Made by a program: the position numbers and the translations under genes
The notes under the pieces: model-generated
What the model saw: the letters and a program-made list of their open reading frames with translations, nothing else
Told to the model about the DNA's origin: nothing
The model's database searches: none
Shown here: positions 20,596-29,511 of the stretch, one piece after another
Layout of the letters: each line of letters opens with the position of its first letter
How positions within the stretch are numbered: the first letter of the stretch is position 1
Source: Rhizobium sp. 007
GTDB taxonomy: Bacteria > Pseudomonadota > Alphaproteobacteria > Rhizobiales > Rhizobiaceae
DNA length: 64,000 nucleotides
Direction of reading: 5' to 3'
NCBI RefSeq assembly: GCF_015353075.1
Contig: NZ_CP064191.1
Location: 62,001 to 126,000 of the forward strand

Positions 20596-21711
20596 TTGTC
20601 TGATGCAAAACTGCAGAGCGTACTTTCCTGTCTTTCGCAATTGGGCAGGCAGCTGGATCCTTTGCCATCCATGACAGCACCGGATGCTAGTTGCATCAAA
20701 CTAAACACGAATGAGAATCCATTCGCGTTGCCGTCACCCGTAATGCAGAGCGCTGTTGCGGCGCTCGAACGGCAGTATCTATATCCAGAAGATGACAACA
20801 ACGGCTTGAGGGAAGCAGCCGCCAAAGCCTATGATCTCTCCAGGGATCAGGTGATCGCCGGGAACGGATCGTCTGAACTTCTCGGGCTCATCTATAGGGC
20901 ATTCCTTGCTCCAGGTGACACTGTGGCGATGATGTCGCCAGGGTTTTCGTTCAACCGCAAACTGGCCGCGCTGCAGGATGCTAAATTTCTCGAAATCGGA
21001 TGTGACGAATTTCAATCATTGCCGATCGAGCAATTGCTTTTCGGGCCTGCAAAAGATGCTAAATTCATTCTCTTAGCCAATCCGAATAACCCGACTGGGA
21101 CATTTGTTCCGATTGCCGACATCGAACGCCTTGTAGCACAATCCGACCGCTTGATCGTAGTGGATGAGGCCTACGTGGACTTTGCACCTGACAGCGCTCT
21201 GCGTCTCATTAACCGTTATTCGAACCTTCTGCTCTTAAGAACATTTTCGAAAAGCTATGCCGCCGCAGGCATTCGCGTTGGGTTCGGCCTCGGTCATCCT
21301 GAGGTCATCGGCAGGCTGCGCAACATCCAGAACGTCTTCAACATGAACGCGATAGGCCATGCGGTTGGAGTCAGCATCCTTTCGCATCGGGCCGCCTACG
21401 AAGAGAATCACAAACATATTAGGGATGAGAGACAGCGAGTGAGCGCTACGCTGACGCAACTTGGATTCTCCGTAACTCCCTCGCAGGCAAACTTCTTGCT
21501 GGCCCGTGTGCCAGCTGGACGAGACGGCATCTGGTGGCAAGCCTCCTTGGAACGGAAAAAGATACTCGTTGCCGCCTTCCCTGATGAGGGTCTGAAAGAT
21601 TGCATCCGCGTTAGCATCGGTACAAAAGCGCAAATGGATGCGTTTCTTGAGGCGGTCAATGACATTTTGGGGGCTGAGAGTTCTCGAGCGTCGGCCGTGA
21701 AGCCTCATTAG
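20596..21711 (+). CDS. hisC: Histidinol-phosphate aminotransferase (HisC family)
   Basis: 371 residues, full length for this PLP enzyme. Landmarks: KLNTNENPFALP near the N-terminus, ANPNNPTGTF, VVDEAYVDFAP (PLP-binding Asp and Tyr) and LRTFSKSYAAAGIRVGFG with the Schiff-base Lys. It converts imidazole-acetol phosphate to histidinol phosphate. The start is TTG 20596, supported by GGAGA seven bases upstream; no in-frame ATG comes before conserved sequence. It stands alone, not in a his operon; a reiterated plasmid copy. It may act on another aromatic or amino acid. Confidence 0.88.
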   Translation: MSDAKLQSVLSCLSQLGRQLDPLPSMTAPDASCIKLNTNENPFALPSPVMQSAVAALERQYLYPEDDNNGLREAAAKAYDLSRDQVIAGNGSSELLGLIYRAFLAPGDTVAMMSPGFSFNRKLAALQDAKFLEIGCDEFQSLPIEQLLFGPAKDAKFILLANPNNPTGTFVPIADIERLVAQSDRLIVVDEAYVDFAPDSALRLINRYSNLLLLRTFSKSYAAAGIRVGFGLGHPEVIGRLRNIQNVFNMNAIGHAVGVSILSHRAAYEENHKHIRDERQRVSATLTQLGFSVTPSQANFLLARVPAGRDGIWWQASLERKKILVAAFPDEGLKDCIRVSIGTKAQMDAFLEAVNDILGAESSRASAVKPH

Positions 21712-22131
21712 TCTCTGCTCTGTGCTGTGCGGCAAGATGGTACGGCGAGAACCGCACTGCTTTGGCCGATTGTCTACACCTCCGAAAGTAGGTCCCATAG
21801 GCCGGCTTGCTTCGGTGAATGCCGGTGCTTGCCAATGCCTTACCTCAAGGTATGCCTCCGTTCTAACTGCAAACCCTGGGCACCTGGGCCGATATCCTTG
21901 GAAACCTTAAGGATGCATCGTGGGCAGAGCGGGGGCGGCGCCTACTGATGAGCCTTTCAGCAAGAGCCGAAAGTGCAAGCACAGGTGCCCAACGTCGAGA
22001 TACCTCAATGCTCTGGGCCCAGCCGGAACAACAGTCAAAGGCAAGCATAAGTCATGTCAAGCCAAGTTTTCAAGTCTTAGGTCGCTTGGATCACGCCTGA
22101 AGCTCTGTGCATGAAAGTTGGAGATAGCGGA
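21712..22131. other. Intergenic region with no recognisable gene
   Basis: About 420 bp between hisC and the monooxygenase gene. Short frames overlap on both strands without conserved features. Nothing supported. Confidence 0.3.
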
Positions 22132-23160
22132 ATGAGAAATGCCTTTTCTTCTAAGCTAACCGTTGGCATCTTTGATCACTTGGACGAGGACGGTCGCGAT
22201 ATCGCACAACAATACGCAGATCGCTTGAGGTTAACAGAGACCTGTGATCGGCTCGGTTTTTATGCGTATCATCTCGCAGAGCACCATTGTACCCCGCATG
22301 GGACGGCTCCATCGCCGAATTTGTTCCTATCGAGCGTCGCACAGCGCACCCGCCAACTTCGTGTCGGCCCTCTGGTCATGCTGCTTAGCCTTTATCACCC
22401 GCTGCGCGCGTTTGAAGAGATCTGTATGCTGGACCAATTGAGCGGTGGTAGGCTCGATCTGGGCATAGGGCGCGGCTCTCTCCCGGCCGAATTGGGTTAT
22501 TTCGGGATCGGTGCAGACGCGATGCCAGAGTGCTACGTCGAAGCGAGCGAAATCCTTGTCGAGGCGATGAAGGGCGGCACCCTATCCTACCAGGGCCACC
22601 ATTTTGAGCTAAACAACGTCCCTTTGACACTGCGGCCTCATCAGCGGCCGCATCCGCCTACATGGATCGCCACGAATCGACCCGAGTCTGCGTGTTGGGC
22701 CGCTGCGAATGGCGCGAATATCGCGTGCCTAGGACCCGCGTCCGTTGTTCGCAAAATTACTGATGCCTTCCGCTCCCATCGAGGGAAAATCGGTGACGCG
22801 GGCGATGAATCGCCCTTTCTCGGATTGCTTCGAATGGTAGTAGTCGGACGTTCTGCCGAGCATGCCTATTCGCTCGCGGCACCTGCTTACGAACGATGGC
22901 TTAAGAGCTTCAAGTTCCTTTACGATGTCAATGCGATTCCAATTCCATCAAACCTGCCGCTCACCTTCGATGCAGCAATAGAGAGTGAATTGTGCGTGGT
23001 AGGAACGGCAGCTTTTGTGCGACGAACCCTTCTTGATCAGTTGGAGCAGGCGGGCGCCAACTATCTTCTTTGTCAACTCGCGTTTGGAGATCTGCCCTTG
23101 GACGATTCCCTATACACCGCCGTGGCCATTCAAACCGAAATCATGGATCGAGTTGGCTGA
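22132..23160 (+). CDS. Luciferase-like flavin-dependent monooxygenase (LLM family)
   Basis: 342 residues from ATG 22132, chosen over ATG 22111 because GGAG lies eight bases before it. Family landmarks: TVGIFDHL at the first beta strand, YAYHLAEHHC, the substrate-side segment GPLVMLLSLYHPLRAFEEICMLD and the very typical LSGGRLDLGIGRGSLPAE. These enzymes use reduced flavin and oxygen to oxidise a substrate. The substrate cannot be read from sequence, and neighbours (hisC, hemN) give no operon hint. Confidence 0.85.
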   Translation: MRNAFSSKLTVGIFDHLDEDGRDIAQQYADRLRLTETCDRLGFYAYHLAEHHCTPHGTAPSPNLFLSSVAQRTRQLRVGPLVMLLSLYHPLRAFEEICMLDQLSGGRLDLGIGRGSLPAELGYFGIGADAMPECYVEASEILVEAMKGGTLSYQGHHFELNNVPLTLRPHQRPHPPTWIATNRPESACWAAANGANIACLGPASVVRKITDAFRSHRGKIGDAGDESPFLGLLRMVVVGRSAEHAYSLAAPAYERWLKSFKFLYDVNAIPIPSNLPLTFDAAIESELCVVGTAAFVRRTLLDQLEQAGANYLLCQLAFGDLPLDDSLYTAVAIQTEIMDRVG

Positions 23161-23311
23161 CTGTGGCAATAGCCTGCGAACTTAGGAATATGGAAGCGCC
23201 GCTTGACCTTCCCATGCAGCCTGCGGGAACTAATGGTAATTAGTGTCTCCATTGCCATGCGCCCCCGCACTCCCTGCAAATTGAGGATGTCGCGACGCTG
23301 AGGATCGAGGC

Positions 23312-23352
23312 ATCCCCAGTTGGATAGATGGTGTACAAAGTCAGGCGGGCAT
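23312..23352 (-). pseudogene. Tiny inverted relic of a hemN 5' end
   Basis: About 40 bp on the minus strand nearly match the start region of the divergent hemN (3511-3550): both contain GGATAGATGGTGTAC and CAGGCGGGC in the same spacing, encoding ARL-then-YTIYPT. It lies just upstream of the second hemN but in the opposite orientation. It indicates past rearrangement between hemN copies. Confidence 0.5.
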
Positions 23353-23408
23353 CGACTGCTTAATAGCGAGCAAATATCTGTCGATTTGTTCTTGGCCGGC
23401 TAGCGTTA

Positions 23409-23422
23409 TTGATTTGCGACAA
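23409..23422 (+). promoter_or_regulatory. Anaerobox with one mismatch upstream of hemN
   Basis: TTGATTTGCGACAA matches TTGAY-N4-RTCAA except at one position of the right half. It lies 45 bp before ATG 23467, which places a -41.5 transcription start at about 23457. FixK/FNR control of anaerobic hemN genes is known in rhizobia. Confidence 0.6.
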
Positions 23423-23466
23423 GGAAAGGCTAGTCGGGCGGCGGCATAAGGCCCTCACAAACCTTA

Positions 23467-24834
23467 ATGACGGAACTGAAGATGTCTGACTCCCTGATTG
23501 AGAAATATGGAGACGCCCGGCTGCCGCGATACACGAGTTATCCTACCGCCCTGGCTTTTTCTGCAGCCGTCGGGCCTGACGATTACGTGAAAGGCCTTGC
23601 GGAAGTGGGCATTGCCGGACCCGTCTCAGTCTATGTCCACGTGCCTTTCTGTCGATCCTTGTGCTGGTATTGCGGCTGCCATACGAGCATTACCCGACAC
23701 GACGCACCGGTCATCGAATATCTGGATGTCATGAGCCAGGAGATCGAACTTGTCGCTTTCGCTGCGGGCAACGCCGTGCCTGTCAACAACATACACTTCG
23801 GAGGCGGTACGCCGAGCATTGTGAACCCCGATGACTTCGCGCTCCTGATGAGAAAGTTGAGGAGTGCGTTTCAGTTCGAAGACGCCGCTGCCATCGCAGT
23901 TGAGATCGACCCGCGGACCCTCAAAGCGGCGATGGTCGATGCATTGGGTGAGAACGGCGTCAATCGCGCGAGCCTCGGCGTACAGAGTTTTGATCCCGTC
24001 GTGCAGGCGGCGATCAATCGTATTCAAACGGTCGATCAGACGGAAACGGCAGTGAGCAAGCTGCGGGCTGCGGGCGTCTCCAGTATCAATTTCGATTTGA
24101 TATATGGCCTTCCGCATCAGACCGTCCGGTCCTGTGTCGATACTGTAAAACTTGCCATAGAGATGCGGCCGGACCGGCTGGCGGTTTTCGGCTATGCCCA
24201 TATCCCCTCCTTGAAGAAGCACCAGCGTCTCATCGAGGATAAGACACTTCCCGATGCGTGGCAACGCAATGAGCAGGCCGAGGCGATAGCGGGCGAGCTG
24301 GTTAAGGCGGGATATGCAAGGATTGGTCTAGACCATTTCGCGCTGCCGGAAGACGAGCTTGCCCTTGCATCCGGAAACGGAACGCTACGGAGAAATTTCC
24401 AGGGCTACACCTCCGACAGCTGCGATACCCTCATCGGCCTCGGCGCTTCCGCCATCGGACGGCTTCCGACCGGCTACGTTCAAAATCATGTGCCGCTTGG
24501 TCGTTACGCTGAGCGTGTGAACTCCAGCGTGCTGCCTACCGCGAAGGGATACCGGCTGACGCGCGAGGACAATTTCCGCGCCAAGGTCATCGAACGCCTG
24601 ATGTGTGACTTCGAGGTCGATCTTGCCAGCTTGAGCATGGAGTTCGGATACGATCCTGACTTCCTTGTGGAGCGGAACGAGAGCCTGAAGGAGCTGGAGG
24701 CGCACGGCGTCGCATTCATCCGCGATGGCCTGATCACCGTAGAGCAGAATGCCCGGTTCATGGTGAGGGCGGTGGCGGCTGCTTTCGATGCCTACTTTGG
24801 GTCGTATGGAAGGACACACAGCAAGGCCGCTTAG
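23467..24834 (+). CDS. hemN: HemN, oxygen-independent coproporphyrinogen III oxidase
   Basis: 455 residues (ATG 23467; ATG 23482 is an alternative). All family marks are intact: RYTSYPTA, the cluster motif CRSLCWYCGC (CX3CX2CXC), GGGTPS, GVQSFDP, DLIYGLPHQ and GLDHFALP. It is the conserved counterpart of the divergent copy at 2225-3577. It provides haem without oxygen, so its product would feed the cbb3 oxidase encoded ~6 kb away. A one-mismatch anaerobox lies upstream. Confidence 0.95.
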   Translation: MTELKMSDSLIEKYGDARLPRYTSYPTALAFSAAVGPDDYVKGLAEVGIAGPVSVYVHVPFCRSLCWYCGCHTSITRHDAPVIEYLDVMSQEIELVAFAAGNAVPVNNIHFGGGTPSIVNPDDFALLMRKLRSAFQFEDAAAIAVEIDPRTLKAAMVDALGENGVNRASLGVQSFDPVVQAAINRIQTVDQTETAVSKLRAAGVSSINFDLIYGLPHQTVRSCVDTVKLAIEMRPDRLAVFGYAHIPSLKKHQRLIEDKTLPDAWQRNEQAEAIAGELVKAGYARIGLDHFALPEDELALASGNGTLRRNFQGYTSDSCDTLIGLGASAIGRLPTGYVQNHVPLGRYAERVNSSVLPTAKGYRLTREDNFRAKVIERLMCDFEVDLASLSMEFGYDPDFLVERNESLKELEAHGVAFIRDGLITVEQNARFMVRAVAAAFDAYFGSYGRTHSKAA

Positions 24835-25106
24835 CTGGAAATAGAAGCCCCAATTTCCAGCCTTCCCTAGTTTTCGCGATGACGATAAATCGCCGACGGT
24901 GGACGTCTGAGTATAACCAGAAGTTGATCATAGTCGCATTTTAAAGAGTTATATTCGTTTAATTGAGGTGGCTGCGTCTGACCTCCGGGTCAGGTGCTGA
25001 TGTTTCCGTCATGGAGGCTTAGGTTAGAGACGATTTGGCGGCTTCTTTGAGCGAACGCAAGGAACGGTGCGTCTTCCGTCCCATGGTTTTTGCATAGGAT
25101 AACGGG

Positions 25107-25256
25107 ATGACTGACGCGCAGATAGGCCTTTCCATAGTAACGCCGGTGATCGTGCTGTTCGCGATTGCCTTATATCGCATGGGAGTCCTGCAGCGGACAG
25201 GCATCGTTTCGTCCGCTCAGGCAGCCATCGCGATCGCGGCCAGTCTGTTACTGTAG
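25107..25256 (+). CDS. Small membrane protein, 49 residues
   Basis: MTDAQIGLSI then a hydrophobic segment (VTPVIVLFAIALY), a short basic loop (RMGVLQRTG) and a second hydrophobic segment (AQAAIAIAASLLL), so two membrane passes in 49 residues. GGATAACGGG just upstream could serve as ribosome site. It ends 9 bp before the next small ORF, so the group looks co-transcribed. I do not recognise the family. Confidence 0.5.
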   Translation: MTDAQIGLSIVTPVIVLFAIALYRMGVLQRTGIVSSAQAAIAIAASLLL

Positions 25257-25265
25257 AGGTAGAGA

Positions 25266-25439
25266 ATGAATATGCAGATCCCGCCGGATTTCACGGAACT
25301 GAAAACGTCCTACGCTCAGCTGCTGGCTTGGTGCGGCATCCTCGAGGCGATTGCCGATTTTCTTCCTTGTCGTGTCGATGAGGCGATCTGTAACCATATG
25401 GCGACAGATCTGATGCCGCTATTGGACCGGATGTATTAA
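25266..25439 (+). CDS. Small helical protein, hemerythrin-like N-terminal half
   Basis: 57 residues from ATG 25266 behind GAGG. The helical sequence with LEAIADFLPCRVDEA resembles rhizobial hemerythrin-like proteins that have LEAIADSLP at this place. It stops at TAA 25437, immediately followed in the same frame by ATG 25440, and the next ORF reads like the missing second half. The two may be one gene with an in-frame stop, or a genuine coupled pair. Confidence 0.5.
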   Translation: MNMQIPPDFTELKTSYAQLLAWCGILEAIADFLPCRVDEAICNHMATDLMPLLDRMY

Positions 25440-25664
25440 ATGGAAGAGCGGCTTCTCTCTGGTGGTTTAAGTCTTATCACGAGCGACTGCGAGCAAATGG
25501 ATGCCGAACTGCGACGGAAAACGAGCAGGAGCATGAACCGGGATGCTGCACAGCAGGTGACCAATGCATTTGAGGCGTTGAAGAGTGGCAGATGCCATCT
25601 CTCCTCAGATGCCACCGCCTATATGTTCCGTTCATTTTCTCCATTCGATGCGAGAGCATATTAA
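25440..25664 (+). CDS. Small helical protein, hemerythrin-like C-terminal half
   Basis: 74 residues from ATG 25440, abutting the previous stop (TAAATG) with no gap and in the same frame. It begins MEERLLSG, where hemerythrin-like proteins have an E-E-x-L/F-P segment carrying metal ligands, and ends TAYMFRSFSPFDARAY. There is no separate ribosome site, so it would depend on re-initiation or stop-codon readthrough. Function unknown. Confidence 0.45.
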   Translation: MEERLLSGGLSLITSDCEQMDAELRRKTSRSMNRDAAQQVTNAFEALKSGRCHLSSDATAYMFRSFSPFDARAY

Positions 25665-26037
25665 ATCTAAGCAGGAGATCATGAGGGTGATCGCCACGTT
25701 GTCTGAGCTATAGCGCGGGCAATCTGAATTAGCGACGATTCTCATCTTGTTTGCCGCGCGGCACTGAGCAGCGTGCTGTTCGGCAGCCGGTCGATATTGA
25801 GTTATCTTGAGAGCGCGGTAGCCGCCTGTCCCTTGAATGGCTGAAGCTTTGACATCTGCAGCAAAAGTGTGACTTGCAATTAATATGGACTCTGGCGCGG
25901 GTGGCTGCCTACCTGGACGGAACCCTTTCAGCAGTTCTTGCGCGCTATTGAATAGGGTCACAGCGGGTAAATCTGATCCGGACTTTGCGCGGTGATGGTG
26001 TGCATGGATCGCATCACCATCCGCGCGGCCGAGGCCG
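25665..26037. other. Intergenic region between the small ORFs and azu
   Basis: About 370 bp with only short unconvincing frames. It holds the convergent 3' ends of two transcripts; I see no clear terminator with a T run. Confidence 0.3.
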
Positions 26038-26484
26038 TTACTGGGTCACTCGCGCGAGCTCTGCATTCAGCCGCTTGCGCACCGTGTTCGGAACCTGTGC
26101 CATCTTGATTGCATCAAGGTTGGACGGATTGTCGCCCACTTGGATGAGCACAACCATCCCCATGCGTGCGTGCGGCGTGCATTTAAGGAGATAAGCACCA
26201 GGAATGTCGAATTTTGCCTGGTACTGCTCACTCGGCTTCGACTTGAATTCCGGAGCACCTTCGGGGATCAGTCCCTTGAAAGTCTCCACGTTGTGGCCCT
26301 TGTCAGTCGGTACGAAGGTGACCGTATCGCCGGGTGCGATCTTCACGAAGCTAGGTTCAAAGACCATGGCGTCCCCTCGCGCACCTTTGTTCAGCATCTG
26401 AATTTGATGTTCTGCTGCCATTAACGGGGCTGCAATCAGCGCTGCCGTTGCAGCGGTAAGACCGAATTTCAAACGCATCTCCAT
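26038..26484 (-). CDS. azu: Pseudoazurin, periplasmic blue copper electron carrier
   Basis: 148 residues with a signal peptide ([20 protein letters not shown], cleaved before EHQIQ). The type I copper ligands are visible: His in KGHNVE, then Cys, His and Met in [11 protein letters not shown]. Full length for pseudoazurin. It carries electrons in the periplasm, usually to nitrite reductase or terminal oxidases. A perfect anaerobox lies 67 bp upstream, so it belongs to the FixK regulon. Confidence 0.93.
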   Translation of the reverse strand: MEMRLKFGLTAATAALIAAPLMAAEHQIQMLNKGARGDAMVFEPSFVKIAPGDTVTFVPTDKGHNVETFKGLIPEGAPEFKSKPSEQYQAKFDIPGAYLLKCTPHARMGMVVLIQVGDNPSNLDAIKMAQVPNTVRKRLNAELARVTQ

Positions 26485-26550
26485 ATCTCCTGTGTTTCGA
26501 GGTCGGCTTGACCTCGGCCATAGGGATACAACGGGGAGCTGCTGCGCTCC

Positions 26551-26564
26551 TTGACGGCGGTCAA
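26551..26564 (-). promoter_or_regulatory. Anaerobox upstream of azu
   Basis: TTGACGGCGGTCAA, a perfect TTGAY-N4-RTCAA. For minus-strand transcription a -41.5 start falls near 26516, 32 bp before the azu start at 26484. Confidence 0.8.
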
Positions 26565-26674
26565 ATTGGAGCGAGTCCCGCTGTTTTGTTTCGGCGTGCG
26601 TCGTGGGGAGTATTATTCGTCAGCTTGGAAGCATATGCAAACATCCGCAATCTCATAGGAATCAGGGGGATGAC

Positions 26675-28606
26675 TTAGGTCGAAACCGTGTCGAGAAGTT
26701 CGCGTACATTGTGGGCAAGTTGCTTTGCGGAATAGGGCTTGCGTAGCCATCTTTGTGCGGACACCATGTCGCGGCCCGCCACGCCAGGCTCGGAATATCC
26801 GGAGGTCAGCATCACCGCTATACCCGGCCGCAGGATGCGGGCCTTCCTCGCAAGCTCATCGCCGGTTATGCCGCCAGGCATTACGATGTCGGTAAATAGC
26901 AACGCGACATTTTCTTCGCGCGTGAGTATTTCGACGGCTCGCTGCGCGTTCTCCGCTTCCAAGATATTGTAGCCCATCGACGAGAGCCTTGCGACCACCA
27001 CGCGGCGAACACGAGCGTCATCCTCAACGACCAGAATTGTTTCTGATCCGCCCGGTAGCGGTTCCGCGACAGCAGGCTTTTCCTGGATGCATTCCGGCTG
27101 TTGGCTCGCTGCCATGGCAGGCAGATAGATTCTGACCGTGGTGCCGCGGCCAACTTCGCTGTAAAGCTGGAGATGCCCACCGGACTGCTTGACGAAGCCA
27201 TACACCATGCTGAGACCGAGGCCAGTGCCTGAACCCGCCTGCTTCGTGGTAAAGAACGGTTCGATGGCGTGCTTCTTGACTTCGTCCGTCATGCCGAGGC
27301 CGGTGTCGCTCATCGAGATCAGGACGAAATTGCCACTCCGGACCTCGGGATACATCTTGGCGCAATTGGCATCGAGATGGACGCGCGAAATCTCCATCGT
27401 AAGGCTCCCGCCTTTTGGCATGGCATCTCTTGCATTTAATGCAATATTCAAAATTGCGTTCTGCAGCTGCGAGCTGTCGACCAAAACACCTAGTCCTGAA
27501 CCCGCGATAACGGTGGAGAATTTGATATTCTCTCCAAGCGTCCGGCGAAGCAGATCGGAAAAGCCGGTGACGAGCTGTCCAAGATCATCATACTGCGGAT
27601 TGAGAGGCTGGCGCCTGCCGAATGCCAACAACTGCCCAGTCAGTTTCGCTCCGTCGGCGGTAACTTCCTGGGCTTCCTGCAAGATGTCACGAAGACGGCC
27701 TTGCGGAAGCTTGTCTTCGATCATCTCGAGATTGCCACTGATCACGGTCAAGAGGTTTCTGAAATCGTGGGCGATTCCGCCCGTCAGTTGTCCAACTGCT
27801 TCCATCTTCTGAGCCTGCCGGAGGTCTTCCTCGATTCTGTAACGACTGGTGAGATCCCGCACGAAACCGGTAAAGATGCGCTGCCCGTTCCCGGCAGCCT
27901 CGCCGACATGCAGTTCCATGGGAAACTGTGTGCCGTCAGCGCGCTGACCGGTTACGACACGGTCGTAGCCGATGATGCGCTTTTCGCCTGTCCGGAGATA
28001 GTGCTCGATATAGCCGTCATGGTCATTGTGGTACGGGTTCGGCATCAGCTTGCTGACATTGTGCCCGCGAACATCATCCGCCGGCATGCCGAATAGCCTT
28101 TCGGCGGCCTTGCTGAACGACAGGACATTGCCTTCGTGATCGATGACAATCATCGCATCAGGCACCGTATCCAGAATCGAAGTCAGGTGTGCCTCGCGCG
28201 CGGTGACCGCCTCCTGAGCCAGTTTCAGGGCGCTGATGTCATTGTTTGCCTGGATGATCGCAGAGCCGCCTTCGAGAAGATTCACGAGAACGCGTCTCGA
28301 CACGACATGGACATCATGCCCGTTCTTATTGCGATGGACGACCTCGCCCTGCCAGAAACCGCGGGACTTCAGCTGGCTGCGGATGCTTTCGATCGGTTCC
28401 GGAGAGCGGGTCGCCAGGAGCTCGTGCACGGTTTCGCCAACGGCTTCTTCGCGCATCCAGCCATACATGTTTTCACAGCCGATCGACCAGTGGGTTATCA
28501 CTCCGTCGAAGCGGTGGATGATGATATCCGCCCCATCCAAGACATGCACCATTGCATCGAGTTCCTGATAGGATGCGGTTCTCGGCGAAACGAGACGATG
28601 TGGCAT
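26675..28606 (-). CDS. fixL: Hybrid FixL (hFixL) sensor histidine kinase with haem-PAS and C-terminal receiver domain
   Basis: 643 residues from ATG 28606; longer versions would run into fixK, whose stop is at 28632. Order: PAS A (~20-130), PAS B with the FixL haem region (MPNPYHNDHDGY, GYDRVVTGQRADG; ~140-260), histidine phosphotransfer site GGIAHDFRNLLTV, HATPase, and a receiver domain with LLFTDIVMPGG. A receiver fused to FixL is the R. etli hFixL type, which lacks FixJ and works with FxkR. One Arg that contacts haem propionates in FixL appears as His (HDGYIEHYL). Cytosolic: no membrane segment. Confidence 0.93.
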   Translation of the reverse strand: MPHRLVSPRTASYQELDAMVHVLDGADIIIHRFDGVITHWSIGCENMYGWMREEAVGETVHELLATRSPEPIESIRSQLKSRGFWQGEVVHRNKNGHDVHVVSRRVLVNLLEGGSAIIQANNDISALKLAQEAVTAREAHLTSILDTVPDAMIVIDHEGNVLSFSKAAERLFGMPADDVRGHNVSKLMPNPYHNDHDGYIEHYLRTGEKRIIGYDRVVTGQRADGTQFPMELHVGEAAGNGQRIFTGFVRDLTSRYRIEEDLRQAQKMEAVGQLTGGIAHDFRNLLTVISGNLEMIEDKLPQGRLRDILQEAQEVTADGAKLTGQLLAFGRRQPLNPQYDDLGQLVTGFSDLLRRTLGENIKFSTVIAGSGLGVLVDSSQLQNAILNIALNARDAMPKGGSLTMEISRVHLDANCAKMYPEVRSGNFVLISMSDTGLGMTDEVKKHAIEPFFTTKQAGSGTGLGLSMVYGFVKQSGGHLQLYSEVGRGTTVRIYLPAMAASQQPECIQEKPAVAEPLPGGSETILVVEDDARVRRVVVARLSSMGYNILEAENAQRAVEILTREENVALLFTDIVMPGGITGDELARKARILRPGIAVMLTSGYSEPGVAGRDMVSAQRWLRKPYSAKQLAHNVRELLDTVST

Positions 28607-28621
28607 GGCTGCGGACCTGCG

Positions 28622-28635
28622 TTGACTTGCGTTAA
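28622..28635 (-). promoter_or_regulatory. Near-anaerobox between fixK and hfixL
   Basis: On the plus strand TTGACTTGCGTTAA, one base from TTGAY-N4-RTCAA. It overlaps the fixK stop and lies just upstream of hfixL (start 28606). A FixK-type protein bound here would be too close for activation of hfixL but could hinder read-through. Confidence 0.35.
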
Positions 28636-29393
28636 AGGAGGCTAACGCTGTGGCAGGTTTTTTCCAAAAAATCATCAGCATTGCCCGACAGCTGAACCAC
28701 ACGGTCCAAATTCATGATCCTCAAGGCATGCCGGCCTTCGGGAACTACGATGTTGCGCGACGCAAGCTTGGTGATGGTCCTTGAAACGGTTTCGATGGTG
28801 AGGCCGAGGTAGTCGGCGATATCCTGGCGATTCATGGGAACGCGCAGCAGGCGATGATTGAGGTCGTTTTCGGCGTGTGTCGCGAGCTTCAGGATGAAGC
28901 TGCAAAGGCGCTCTTCTGCATTTTTCTTCGACCGCAGCACCATGTGATCCTGCGCTGCTGCCACTTCGCGGCACAGCAGGGCGATGTACTCTGGCCGGAG
29001 GCACTCGCAGCGGGCGATTTCGTCGAGGAAGGCCTTCCTGGTGATGCGGCGAATTTTGCATTCCGTAACCGCTTCTGCAGTGAAAAGGATATCGCTTTGA
29101 AGAGACGCACCGATGAGATCACCGGAAAAAAGAAACGCGGTGATGACGCGCCGACCCTCTCCGATGATACGATGCAGACGCACAACGCCTTCGGTGACCT
29201 GAAAAAGATGTTTGACGCTATCACCCTCCCAGCAGATCGCCTTGCCCGCAGCGACCGTTTCCGTAGCGGACAAAAGGAATAGGGAGGACAGCGACGTCGC
29301 CGTGCGAACCGGCTCGTTTGTAAGTTCGTTGTTTTCGAAAGCCGCATTCTTCTGCATCAGCATTGATCGTGTTCCCGTGGTCAATGAGGACAT
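28632..29393 (-). CDS. fixK: FixK, Crp/Fnr-family transcription activator
   Basis: 253 residues from ATG 29393; ATG 29363 (MLMQK, with GGGAA upstream) is also possible. A cyclic-nucleotide-binding-like domain (WEGDSVKHLFQVTEGVVRLHR) is followed by a helix-turn-helix DIADYLGLTIETVSRTITKL carrying the E-SR signature that reads TTGA half sites. No cysteine cluster at the N-terminus, so it is FixK rather than oxygen-sensing FnrN. hfixL follows 25 bp downstream. A perfect K-box lies 56 bp before the start. Confidence 0.9.
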   Translation of the reverse strand: MSSLTTGTRSMLMQKNAAFENNELTNEPVRTATSLSSLFLLSATETVAAGKAICWEGDSVKHLFQVTEGVVRLHRIIGEGRRVITAFLFSGDLIGASLQSDILFTAEAVTECKIRRITRKAFLDEIARCECLRPEYIALLCREVAAAQDHMVLRSKKNAEERLCSFILKLATHAENDLNHRLLRVPMNRQDIADYLGLTIETVSRTITKLASRNIVVPEGRHALRIMNLDRVVQLSGNADDFLEKTCHSVSLL

Positions 29394-29448
29394 CTGACGT
29401 TAGCCGAGTCACACGGGAATGATGGCAGCGTGCCAAAAAGTGAGAGTT

Positions 29449-29464
29449 TGTAACAGTTTGTAAC
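29449..29464 (-). promoter_or_regulatory. K-box, FxkR-type binding site upstream of fixK
   Basis: On the minus strand GTTACA-AACT-GTTACA, a perfect direct repeat with the 4-bp spacing I remember for the R. etli FxkR K-box. It lies 56 bp from the fixK start. The spacing of about one and a half turns suits an OmpR/PhoB-type dimer, the family of the regulator encoded at 38737-39453. Confidence 0.8.
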
Positions 29465-29497
29465 GGCCACGGCAGTCGGTCCCAAACAAGCGCTTCG

Positions 29498-29511
29498 TTG
29501 ATTTAGATCAA
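29498..29511 (+). promoter_or_regulatory. Anaerobox upstream of fixNOQP
   Basis: TTGATTTAGATCAA, perfect. A -41.5 start is near 29546, which argues for the fixN ATG at 29602 rather than 29530. It shares a 100-bp divergent region with the fixK K-box. Confidence 0.9.
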
